Part shown: positions 42,393-51,822 of the stretch, piece after piece
How the letters are laid out: every line of letters begins with the position of its first letter
Numbering within the stretch: position 1 is the stretch's first letter
From: Aspidapion aeneum
Lineage: Eukaryota; Arthropoda; Insecta; Coleoptera; Brentidae
Assembly: GCA_963576565.1 (NCBI GenBank)
Contig: OY755039.1
Coordinates: 138,321,369-138,385,368, forward strand
Direction: 5' to 3'
Length of the DNA stretch: 64,000 nucleotides
Notes under the pieces: model-generated
Seen by the model: only the letters and a program-made list of their open reading frames with translations
Told to the model about the DNA's origin: nothing
Database searches by the model: none
Made by a program: the position numbers and the translations under genes

Positions 42393-42622
42393 TTCAAATA
42401 CATTATGATGCACAAAGTTGCTAAATAGGGTAGATTCGGGATTTTATGTTAAGGTGGGCTCTTTTAACCCCTCATCCCCTACAATGTAGCAATGTTATTA
42501 TTTTGAAATAAAGACATTCTAAAAACAAACTTTTTTTTTCAAATACATTATGATGCACAAAGTTGCTAAATAGGATAGATTCGGCATTTTATGTTATGGT
42601 GGGCTCTTTTAACCCCTCATCC
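42393..42622 (+). repeat. Direct repeat pair, about 145-bp spacing
   Basis: AAATACATTATGATGCACAA and the following roughly 85 bases (to AACCCCTCATCC) occur at 42396 and again at 42541 with a handful of changes (for example gtta against ttat in the middle). Two units of a tandem or duplicated sequence of unknown origin. Confidence 0.8.
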
Positions 42623-42697
42623 TCAAGCAGGAAGACTCATACTAAAATTTAAGAGAAATTCAAGCAGGCGTGCCCCAGGGTAGCGTACTAGGCCTTA
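42623..42697 (+). pseudogene. 75-bp scrap of the Jockey-clade LINE
   Basis: Encodes QEDSY.NLREIQAGVPQGSV with one disruption, matching the reverse transcriptase at 59.6-62 kb around its GVPQGS motif. Both ends are abrupt, with no tail and no target duplication. Confidence 0.85.
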
Positions 42698-42796
42698 GGA
42701 AAGTTATGTAAAATTAACACTGCCCACTTTCAGAAACGCTAGAGAGCTGAGCTTTAGAAGGCTTATAGGAACTATGATAAAACCATGGGAAAAAAT
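42698..42796 (-). mobile_element. Family C scrap C5 (part of one 141-bp unit)
   Basis: Contains CAGAAACGCTAGAGAGCTGA and TAGGAACTATGATAAAACCA in the orientation of C2, ending exactly where a GTCT run of family A starts. Confidence 0.8.
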
Positions 42797-43365
42797 GTCT
42801 GTCTGTCTGTAACGACCAACGCGCATAACTCAAAAACCGCTTGGCCGATTTCAATAAAACTTGGTACCTAGGCTGAGTCTTGGGTCGAGATGGTCCCATT
42901 TAAAAATGAACAAAATCCACCGAACACAAGCCACATAAAAGGGTGGGGGAAGATTTCAAAAATTAGAGTTTATGTGAAAATATGGCGTGTGTGATATCAA
43001 ACGAAAGGTAATTGAGTATGGAGTTAAACAAAATACATTTTAGTTTTTTTTTTCTTCAAAAAGGGTGGGGGTAGATTTCAAAAATTTGAGTTTACGTGAA
43101 AATATGGCGTGTGTGATATCAAACGGAAGGTAATTGAGTCCGGAGTTAAACAAAATACATTTTAGTTTTTGTTTTTTTAAGGGTGGGGGTAGATTTCAAA
43201 AATTTGAATTTAAGTCAAAACATGGCTTGTGTGGTATCAAACAAAAGGTAATTTAGTCTGGAGTTGAATAAGATATATTTCAAGTTTTAGTTTTATTAGC
43301 TCGCACGTACACTATAACTATAGTACCTAGTGTGAGCTTAGGGGCCCATATATTGGCAGAGTATT
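42797..43365 (+). mobile_element. Family A element, copy A13, lacking its 5' third
   Basis: Starts at the last three GTCT units and continues normally through GTAACGACCAACGCG, three internal repeats and the GGCAGAGTATTT end. The hairpin and start block are missing and replaced by the C5 and LINE scraps. Confidence 0.88.
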
Positions 43366-43456
43366 TTAATAATGAACTTGATGCTGCAATTTTATCTATG
43401 ATCTCCTTAATTTGAATTGGACCCGGTTAAGCGATTTCTTAGATTTTAGCTCACAC

Positions 43457-43492
43457 CAATGAACTTGTAAAAAGCTTTTTACAAGTTCATTG
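43457..43492. mobile_element. 36-bp perfect palindrome with 8-bp target duplication
   Basis: CAATGAACTTGTAAAAAG is followed at once by its exact reverse complement, with no loop. The host bases GCTCACAC occur on both sides (43449-43456 and 43493-43500), although other A copies have them once here. An 8-bp duplication and CA...TG ends fit a hAT-type element reduced to nothing but its two terminal repeats. Confidence 0.75.
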
Positions 43493-43572
43493 GCTCACAC
43501 ATATACTATACTATAGTAGTGTGAGCTCTGGTAATTTTTTCGAGAAAAAAAAAGTTGCTCCGATTTCAAATT

Positions 43573-43727
43573 TTAGCTCACACATATACTATACTATAGT
43601 AGTGTGAGCTTTGGTGATCCTAATTTTTTCGAGAAAAAAAAAGTTGCTCCGATTTCAAAAATTTTTATATATCTTTGCGTTTCAGATGATTTTGAAACTT
43701 TTTTGTTGCGCCGTCTGTCTGTCTGTA

Positions 43728-43770
<43 letters not shown>

Positions 43771-44330
43771 ATGTCTGTAACGACCAACGCGCATAACTCA
43801 AAAACCGCTTGGCCGATTTTAATGAAATTTGGTACCTAGGCTGGGTTTTGGGCCGAGATGGTCCCATTTAAAAATGAACAAAATCCACCGAGCACAAACC
43901 AAATAAAAGGGTGGGGGTTGATTTCAAAAATTAGAGTTTATGGAAAAATATGGCGTGTGTGACATCAAACGAAAGGTAATTGAGTCTCGAGTTCAACAAA
44001 ATACTTTTTAATTTATTTAAAAAAAAAGGGTGGGGGTATATTTCAAAAATTAGAGTTTAAGTGAAAAAATGGCGTGTGTGATATCAAACGAAAGGTAATT
44101 GAGTCCGGAGTTTAACAAAATACATTTTAGTTTTTGTTTTTTTTAAGGGTGGGGGTATATTTCAAAAATTTGAGTTTATGTCTAAACATGGCTTGTGTGG
44201 TATCAAACAAAAGGTAATTTAGTCTGGAGTTGAATAAAATATATTTCAGTTTTTAGTTATATTAGCTCACACGTACACTATAACTATAGTACCTAGTGTG
44301 AGCTTAGGGGCCCATATATTGGCAGAGTAT
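43573..44330 (+). mobile_element. Family A element, copy A15, nested in A14
   Basis: Complete 758-bp copy with all family features, including three internal repeats. Because it sits in another A element whose sequence is known, its ends can be read off: 5' TTAGCTCACACATATAC and 3' TATTGGCAGAGTAT, placed within a run of T. Confidence 0.93.
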
Positions 44331-44863
44331 TTTTATATATCTTTGCGTTTCAGATGATTTTGAAACTTTTTTGTTGCGCCGTCTGTCTGTCTGTATGTCT
44401 GTGTGTCTGTCTGTATGTCTGTCTGTAACGACCAACGCGCATAACTCAAAAACCGCTTGGCCGATTTTAATGATTTAATTTGGTACCTAGGTTGGGTCTT
44501 TGGTCGAGATGGTCCCATTTAAAAATTTACAAAATCCACCGAACACAAGCCAAATAAAAGGGTGGGGGTATATTTCAAAAATTAGAGTTTAAGTGAAAAT
44601 ATGGCGTGTGTGATATCAAACGAAAGGTAATTGAGTCTGGAGTTTAACAAAATACATTTCAGTTTTTGTTTTTTTTAAGGGTGGGGGTAGATTTTAAAAA
44701 TTTGAGTTTAAGTCAAAACATGGCTTGTGTGGTATCAAACAAAAGGTAATTTAGTCTGGAGTTGAATAAAATATATTTCAGTTTTTAGTTATATTAGCTC
44801 ACACGTAAACTATAACTATAGTACCTAGTGTGAGCTTAGGGGCCCATATATTGGCAGAGTATT

Positions 44864-45255
44864 TTTCGTTGTAGCAATAACATTATATCCACACAAAACT
44901 TAAAAACAAATAAAATATATAATATTTTGATTTAAAAATGGCAGCCATATTTAAACCTCCAAACGTCACTAGAAGATGTCCAATAACAACGGAGTAAGGC
45001 AGTGTGAGCTGCAGTGGCGGGCCCGTGGGGGCAGAGGGGCCCGGGCACCCCCCTTTATGAAATTATTTTTTTTTTAGTTTGTGGGAGAAAATTCAACTGT
45101 ATTAGCCGCAATTTTTAACAAAATTTATCCGCAACATAACTTTTTTTAATATTTTTGAAAACAATTACTTTGTATTCCAAAAATTTTAGACTTAGTACTT
45201 AGACCCCAGTCTAAGTGCTAAGTTTTAAGGTCTTAGTAAATACTGGTGTAATTTA
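44864..45255. other. Spacer with a family D end
   Basis: CAGTGGCGGGCCCGTGGGGG (45012) is the start of a family D or related hAT-like element, but the matching right end was not found. The rest is AT-rich with no gene. Confidence 0.45.
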
Positions 45256-45395
45256 TTAGCTCACACATATACTATACTATAGTAGTGTGAGCTATGGTGA
45301 TCCTAATTTTTTCGAGAAAAAAAAAGTTGCTCTGATTTCAAAAATTTTTATATATCTTTGCGTTTCAGATGATTTTGAAACTTTTTTGTTGCGCC

Positions 45396-45449
<54 letters not shown>

Positions 45450-46045
45450 ATGTCTGTCTGTCTGTCTGTCTGTATGTCTGTATGTCTGTCTGTAACGACC
45501 AACGCGCATAACTCAAAAACCGCTAGGGCGATTTTAATGAAATTTGGTACCTAGGCTGGGTCTTGGGTCGAGATGGTCCCATTTAAAAATGAACAAAATC
45601 CACCGAACACAAACCAAATAAAAGGGTGGGGGTAGATTTCAAAAATTATAGTTTATGTGAAAATATGGCGCGTGTGATATCCAACGAAAGGTAATTGAGT
45701 CTGGAGTTAAACAAAATACATTTTAATTTATTTTAAAAAAATGGTGGGGGTATATTTCAAAAATTATAGTTTAAGTGAAAATATGGCGTGTGTGATATCA
45801 AACGAAAGGTAATTGAGTCCGGAGTTTAACAAAATACATTATAGTTTTTGTTTTCTTTAAGGGTGGGGGTAGATTTCAAAAAATTGAGTTTAAGTCAAAA
45901 CATGGCTTGTGTGGTATCAAATAAAAGGTAATTTAGTCTGGAGTTGAATAAAATATATTTCAGTTTTTAGTTATATTGGCTCACACGTACACTATAACTA
46001 TAGTACCTAGTGTGAGCTTAGGGGCCCATATATTGGCAGAGTATT
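45256..46045 (+). mobile_element. Family A element, copy A16
   Basis: Complete forward copy with a 100-bp microsatellite (about 45395-45493) containing several GTAT units, three internal repeats and intact ends. Confidence 0.92.
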
Positions 46046-46389
46046 TTTTAAAACTTTTTTGCTCGATTGAGACCTACAAGTAGTCCTTTTCATATGCGGG
46101 CATGTCAAGTCAATTTCTAAATCATACCTTTTTATTGATGCATTTACTCCCTCTGAAAAAAAAACATAAATTAATGAAAGAAAATTACCGCTCATGCTCA
46201 CTTTGAAGCTCTATCAACTCTATTTGAGCCTATTTAGCCAATTTAGGAAATCGTTTTTCTGTTCCCCATTGTATGTCTATGTGCATAATTTTCTCTGTCT
46301 GTCTTTTACATGAGGGTATTTGACCTGTGGACAGAAAAAAAGCTTTATCACTTGAGACAAATATCTAAATAGTCAGAGCAAATATAACT
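46046..46389. other. Spacer, no gene recognised
   Basis: No element ends or coding similarity found. Confidence 0.45.
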
Positions 46390-46661
46390 TAACGACCGAT
46401 TTACCATATACACACTACAGTTTGCTGACGACCAAGTTATTGTTGCTAATGATAAAGAAGACGTGGAGTATATGATGAGCAAGTTAACGGAAGAATGCCA
46501 AAAGTGGGGATTAACAGTGAACGTGGACAAGACACAGTACTTATGTATTGGAAACGAATCCAGTGAGTTAGAACTAGACAATGGACAAACAATATCTCCA
46601 TGCAATGAGTATGTATCCTTGCGCGTCACATTTGATAAGACAGGAACAGACTGTAAAGAAC
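46390..46661 (+). pseudogene. LINE reverse-transcriptase fragment with FADD box
   Basis: Encodes LQFADDQVIVANDKEDVEYM (about 46423-46476), then KLTEECQKWGLTVNVDKTQY, LCIGNESSEL and FDKTGTDCKE. FADD is the catalytic box of non-LTR retrotransposon polymerases. It is the same family as the reverse-strand fragment at 35210-35875 and unlike the Jockey-clade LINE here. It ends exactly where a family D element starts. Confidence 0.8.
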
Positions 46662-46905
46662 CAGTGGCGTAGCGGTAGCGGGGTGAGGGCGCGGGGGGTT
46701 TGTCGGGTTTGTTGTGTACTGGCCCCCATGGGTGCCCGAAGTGGCCTAAGCTTTATTAAGTAGCAGGGCCGGCAACGGCAAATTGAGAGGGCGGCAAAGG
46801 TTAGACATGATTTTTTGTGTTTTTTTTTTGTTTTTTTTTTCGCAAGATTTTTGATGGGCGCCCTGTTTAGCTGTCGGCCACCGAACCGAACCACGCTTCG
46901 CCGGT
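46662..46905. mobile_element. Family D element, copy D2
   Basis: Starts CAGTGGCGTAGCGGTAGCGG, includes CCCCATGGGTGCCCGAAG, CAGGGCCGGCAACGGCAAAT, TTTTTGATGGGCGCCCTGTT, and ends ACGCTTCGCCGGTG, an imperfect inverse of the start. The hAT-like CAGTGGCG end is kept, but no 8-bp duplication is visible. It sits between the LINE fragment and the satellite array. Confidence 0.65.
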
Positions 46906-49276
46906 GCTCTATGGTCCTACATATGGTGCTTTTGTTAATAAACTGTATAGTTTTTGAAATATGAATTTTCAAAGTTTGGTCATTTTGGTCTTATGGGATT
47001 CACTACCCTAAATTTCGCTAAATGGCGGTTTTCCGAATCTTAACTCAGGGTGTGGTTTTTTCGTATCTCTATGATCCCACAATACTGCAACTCGGTGCTT
47101 TTGTTGATAAACTGTATAGTTTTGGAAAGATGAATTTTCAAAGTTTGATCATTTTGGTCATTTTGGTCTTATGGGATTCCCTACTCCAAATTTCGCTAAA
47201 TGACGATTTTCCGAATTCTAATTCAGGGTGTGGTTTTTTCGTATCTCTATGGTCCCAAAATACTGCAACTCGGTGCTTTTGTTAATAAACTGTATAGTTT
47301 TGGAAATATGAATTTTCAAAGTTTGGTCATTTTGGTCTTATGGGATTCCCTACCCCAAATTTCGCTAAATGACGTTTTTCCGAATCCTAATTCATGGTGT
47401 GGTTTTTTCGTATCTCTATGGTCCCACAATACTGCAACTCGGTGCTTTTGTTAATAAACTGTATAGTTTTGGAAATATGAATTTTCAAAGTTTGGTCATT
47501 TTGGTCTTATGGGATTCCCTACCCCAAATTTCGCTAAATGACGTTTTTCCGAATCATAACGCAGGGTGTGGTTTTTTCGTATCTCTATGGTCCCACAATA
47601 CTGCTAATCGGTGCTTTTGTTGCTAAACTGTATAGTTTTTGAAATATGAATTTTCAAAGTATGGTCATTTTGGTCTTATGGGATTCCATACCCCAAATTT
47701 CGCTAAATGACTTTTTTCCGAATCTTAACTCAGGGTGTGGTTTTTTCGTATCTCTATGGTCCCACAACACTGCAACTCGGTGCTTTTGTTGATAAACTGT
47801 ATAGTTTTTGAAATATGAATTTTCAAAGTTTGGTCATTTTGGTCTTATGGGATTCCCTACCCCAAATTTCGCTAAATGACTTTTTTCCGAATCATAACGC
47901 AGGGTGTGGTTTTTTCGTATCTCTATGGTCCCACAATACTGCAAATCGGTGCTTTTGTTGCTAAACTGTATAGTTTTTGAAATATGAATTTTCAAAATAT
48001 GGTCATTTTGGTCTTATGGGATTCCCTACCCCAAATTTCGCTAAATGACTTTTTTCCGAATCTTAACTCAGGGTGTGGTTTTTTCGTATCTCTATGGTCC
48101 CACAACACTGCAACTCGGTGCTTTTGTTGATAAACTGTATAGTTTTTGAAATATGAATTTTCAAAGTTTGGTCATTTTGGTCTTATGGGATTCCCTACCC
48201 CAAATTTCGCTAAATGACTTTTTTCCGAATCATAACGCAGGGTGTGGTTTTTTCGTATCTCTATGGTCCCACAATACTGCAAATCGGTGCTTTTGTTGCT
48301 AAACTGTATAGTTTTTGAAATATGAATTTTCAAAGTATGGTCATTTTGGTCTTATGGGATTCCCTACCCCAAATTTCGCTAAATGACTTTTTTCCGAATC
48401 TTAACTCAGGGTGTCGTTTTTCCGTATCTCTAGGGTCCCACAATACTGCAACATGGTGCTTTTGTTGATAAACTGTATAGTTTTTGAAATATGAATTTTC
48501 AAAGTTTGGTCATTTTGGTCTTATGGGATTCCCTACCCCAAATTTCGCTAAATGACTTTTTTCCGAATCTTAACTCAGGGTGTGGTTTTTTCGTATCTCT
48601 ATGGCCCTACAATACTGCAAATCGGTGCTTTTGGTGATAACATGTATAGTTTTTGAAATATGAATTTTCAAAGTTTGGTCATTTTGGTCTTATGGTATTC
48701 CCTACCCTAAATTTCGCTAAATGACGTTTTTCCGAATCTTAACTCAGGGTGTCGTTTTTTCGTATCTCTATGGTCCCACAATACTGCAACTCGGTGCTCT
48801 TGTTGACAAACTGTATAGTTTTTGAAATATGAATTTTCAAAGTTTGGTCATTTTGGTCTTATGGGATTCCCTACCCTAAATTTCGCTAAATGACGTTTTC
48901 TGAATCTTAACTCAGGGTGTGGTTTTTTGGTATCTCTATGGTCGCACAATACTGCAACTCGGTGCTTTTGTTGATAAACTGTATAGTTTTTGAAATATGA
49001 ATTTTCAAAGTTTGGTCATTTTGGTCTTATGGGATTCCCGACCCTAAATTTCGCTAAATGACGTTTTTCCGAATCTTAATTCAGGGTGTGGTTTTTTCGT
49101 ATATCTATGGTCCCACAATACTGCAACTCGGTGCTTTTGTTGATAAACTGTATAGTTTTTGAAATATGAATTTTCAAAGTTTGGTCATTTTGGTCTTATG
49201 GGATTCCCTACCATAAATTTTGCTAAATGACGTTTTTCCGAATCTTAACTCAGGGTGTCGTTTTTTCGTATCTCTG
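46906..49276 (+). repeat. 169-bp satellite array (family T), about 14 units
   Basis: The monomer contains TGAATTTTCAAAGTTTGGTC, TTATGGGATTCCCTACCC, AATTTCGCTAAATGAC, CAGGGTGTGGTTTTTTCGTA and CTGTATAGTTTTTGAAATA. The anchor TGAATTTTC recurs at 46962, 47131, 47309, 47478, 47647, 47816, 47985, 48154, 48323, 48492, 48661, 48830, 48998 and 49167, almost always 169 apart. Between 47478 and 48491 two monomer types alternate. The short repeated frames over it are periodic artefacts. Confidence 0.95.
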
Positions 49277-49599
49277 CAGTGGCATAGCGGAGGGTTTGTC
49301 GCTCCCTCCCGCCCCGAGGGTACTGGCGCCCCATGGGTGCCCGAAGCGCCCTAAGCTTGATTAAGTAGCAGAGCCGGCAACGGCAAATGGAGAGGGCGGC
49401 AAAGGAAACTAATGACATGATAACGTTTCTTTTTAGCTCACACATATACTATACTATAGTAGTGTGAGCTATGGTGATCCTAATTTTTTCGAGAAAAAAA
49501 AAGTTGCTCCGATTTCAAAAATTTTTATATATCTTTGCGTTTCAGATGATTTTGAAACTTTTTTGTTGCGCCGTCTGTCTGTCTGTCTGTCTGTCTGTA

Positions 49600-49642
<43 letters not shown>

Positions 49643-50287
49643 ATGTCTGTAACGACCAACGCGCATAACTCAAAAACCGCTTGGCCGATTTTAATGAAAT
49701 TTGGTACCTAGGCTGGGTTTTGGGCCGAGATGGTCCCATTTAAAAATGAACAAAATCCACCGAGCACAAACCAAATAAAAGGGTGGGGGTTGATTTCAAA
49801 AATTAGAGTTTATGGAAAAATATGGCGTGTGTGACATCAAACGAAAGGTAATTGAGTCTGGAGTTCAACAAAAAACATTTTAATTTATTTAAAAAAAAAG
49901 GGTGGGGGTATATTTCAAAAATTAGAGTTTAAGTGAAAAAATGGCGTGTGTGATATCAAACGAAAGGTAATTGAGTCCGGAGTTTAACAAAATACATTTT
50001 AGTTTTTGTTTTTTTAAGGGTGGGGGTAGATTTCAAAAATTTGAGTTTAAGTGAAAACATGGCTTGTGTGGTATCAAACAAAAGGTAATTTAGTCCGGAG
50101 TTGAATAAAATATATTTTAGTTTTTATTTATATTAGCTCACACGTACACTATAACTATAGTACCTAGTGTGAGCTTAGGGGCCCATATATTGGCAGAGTA
50201 TTTTTTTTGGTCGCAAGATTTTTGATGGGCGCCCTGTTTAGCTGTCGGCCCCCCCCCCCGCCCCTTCTGGCACGCTACGCCGCTTTC
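49277..50287. mobile_element. Family D element, copy D3, split by A17
   Basis: The left part (49277-49432) has CAGTGGCATAGCGGAGGG through GGGCGGCAAAGGAAAC. The right part (50203-50287) resumes with CGCAAGATTTTTGATGGGCG and ends GGCACGCTACGCCGCT. The two halves match D2 in order when A17 is removed. The left half begins within a satellite monomer. Confidence 0.78.
49433..50202 (+). mobile_element. Family A element, copy A17, nested in D3
   Basis: Complete forward copy inserted into a T-run of D3. It shares several private variants with A15 (GGGTTTTGGGCCGAGATGG, CCACCGAGCACAAACC, GTTTATGGAAAAATATGG), so the two have a recent common source. Confidence 0.92.
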
Positions 50288-50332
50288 AGTGGTGTAGCGT
50301 GGGGGGGGGGGGGCGGGGGGTTTGTCGTTTTG
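50288..50332. mobile_element. Family D scrap D4
   Basis: CAGTGGTGTAGCGTGG with a long G-run and TTTGTCGTTTTGTTGAGG, the start of a D element, broken off where family C sequence begins. Confidence 0.6.
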
Positions 50333-50480
50333 TTGAGGTAAAAAAAAGGCAAAGTACGCGAAAATTGAATTCCGTATAAAGAATTTGGATCAAATAAGCC
50401 AAGTTTTTCAATACGCATTGTAAAATGAAAGGCTCTCACTCATTTCGGATCGCAGAAGGCCGACACCGTGTACTTGGTAC
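50333..50480 (+). mobile_element. Family C scrap C6 (arm fragment)
   Basis: AAAGTACGCGAAAATTGAAT, then CCAAGTTTTTCAATACGCAT and AAAATGAAAGGCTCT match the left arm of C4 at 57410-57500. Truncated both sides. Confidence 0.65.
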
Positions 50481-51014
50481 AAGTTTTTAACACTTAACTT
50501 AAACCCCTTTCAATTGTTATGGCTGCAGACATTTCAAAGATATCGTCTGTGTTCTTAATAAATACAAAATTATTTTGAGAAGGGTCATAACCTTTAAGAT
50601 AAACCCTCATTAGAAAAAAGACGGCTGTGGCAAGACAAGTGCACATGCAGAAAAGGGCTGCAGCCTAATAGGCACCCGCACATTTTCCCACACTCTTTCA
50701 ACCCTTAATCACTTTCGCACAGAAAGAAATCGATTAACGAGCATCGTTATGTGATAGAAAAAGACAAAAACTGTTCTGTAGCAGCTTCTGATGCATTATG
50801 GTTAAGTTCCTTTCCAGGCAGATATAAATCAGACAAATGCAGTCTGCATTCTTGAAAAAAAAACCTGCTTTACCATCTGAACAAAATGCATAACCCTTTT
50901 GCTTCTTTAGAACCTTTTTTAACCAAAAAAATTTAGGCGGAATACATAAGGCCAAAATTTAAGAATGTCTGCGAGGAATATATACCTTTGTCCGCAGCCC
51001 ACGAGAAAGACCGG
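50481..51014. other. Spacer, no gene recognised
   Basis: Mixed composition with short frames only; nothing identified. Bases 50990-51014 appear to be the sequence upstream of the THAP remnant, displaced by the next element. Confidence 0.4.
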
Positions 51015-51022
51015 CCCGGGCG

Positions 51023-51201
51023 CAAGCGCGGATTTGAAGGGGGGTAACGGGGTAATTACCCCCCTAGAAAAAAAAGCAGTTTTTCCTAATAAAATAAGGG
51101 AAAAGAGGAGAATTACCCCCCCTAGAAAAAAAAATTATATTACAAAAAAAAATTTCGTCGACTATTACCCCCCCCTAGATTTTGACCCAGATCCGCGCTT
51201 G
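51023..51201. mobile_element. Tiny hAT-type MITE U with 8-bp target duplication
   Basis: Inverted ends CAAGCGCGGAT and ATCCGCGCTTG, with CCCGGGCG repeated on both sides (51015-51022 and 51202-51209). The 179-bp interior repeats TTACCCCCCCTAGAAAAAAA three times with small changes. The target duplication length and CA...TG ends indicate the hAT superfamily. Confidence 0.88.
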
Positions 51202-51338
51202 CCCGGGCGCGGAAATATCACGTGACCGTAGGAGGGTCACAAAAGAACGCCTTCCGGTCAGCTGTTATTATAAAACGTGTGTTTTCAGGTTTGGTATGTT
51301 TGTTTACGTCGATAACGCAGCCCACGAAAAAGACAACA

Positions 51339-51564
51339 ATGCCGCGAACGTGTAGTGATGTTGGTTGTCGGTCCAACTATAAAACTGAAACCGAATATGT
51401 GTCAACTTTTAATTTGCCAGTGGATAAACAAATGAAAAAAAATTTGGTTGCGAAAAATTCCTAATGATTTAAGTGGCTTAAAACGGCCACAAGTTTACAT
51501 CAAACATTTTCCTAACGAGCAGGTTATTTGGTTTGATAAGTGTGTTGTCAATGGAGATTGTTGA
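51339..51564 (+). pseudogene. THAP-domain N-terminus, frameshifted
   Basis: Start ATG (51339) gives MPRTCSDVGCRSNYKTETEY and STFNLPVDKQMKK. One extra A in an A8 run (about 51431-51440) shifts the frame. Corrected reading continues with IWLRKIPNDLSG, RPQVYIKHFPNEQVIWF and a stop at 51562. This fits the THAP C2CH finger: C-x4-C at the start, a central Trp, and HFP. The third Cys before His is not present. Probably the DNA-binding part of a lost transposase or host THAP gene. It differs from the THAP remnant near 30.2 kb. Confidence 0.7.
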
Positions 51565-51822
51565 AAAGTAGACAACGTGTATCTGCTTTTGATTAGCTGA
51601 TGTCGAGAGGCAACAACTGGAAACATTGGCGGTTCTGTTTTGTTTTGAAGATGTTCTTTTACACAGTATGAAGGTACCTAAACTATATATATTTATGTAA
51701 TTAGAATTAAAAAGTTATGCTGCAAACTAACTTGAAACTGTATCATTATTAAATAGACCTTTAGACTGTGTTAAAACCACATTTTTAAAATAACAACGAG
51801 CCGCCAATGCGAAACCGAGGAA
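51565..51822. other. Spacer between THAP remnant and satellite
   Basis: No feature recognised; AT-rich. It may include decayed downstream sequence of the THAP gene. Confidence 0.4.

Larger units (their letters stand above)
43446..44863 (+). mobile_element. Family A element, copy A14, hosting a palindrome and copy A15
   Basis: The 5' portion is 43446-43572 (with a 36-bp palindromic insert and its 8-bp duplication) and the rest is 44331-44863. The host reads GATTTCAAATT before A15 and TTTTATATATC after it. Other copies have CAAAATTTTTTATATATC or CAAAAATTTTTATATATC here, so the insertion added no target duplication. The 3' part has a short microsatellite and two internal repeats. Confidence 0.9.

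Noticed and set aside
47022..47626. Three overlapping frames of about 85 codons with near-identical proteins
   Set aside because: They are the same 169-bp satellite monomer read repeatedly. The period is not a multiple of three, so there is no extended protein.
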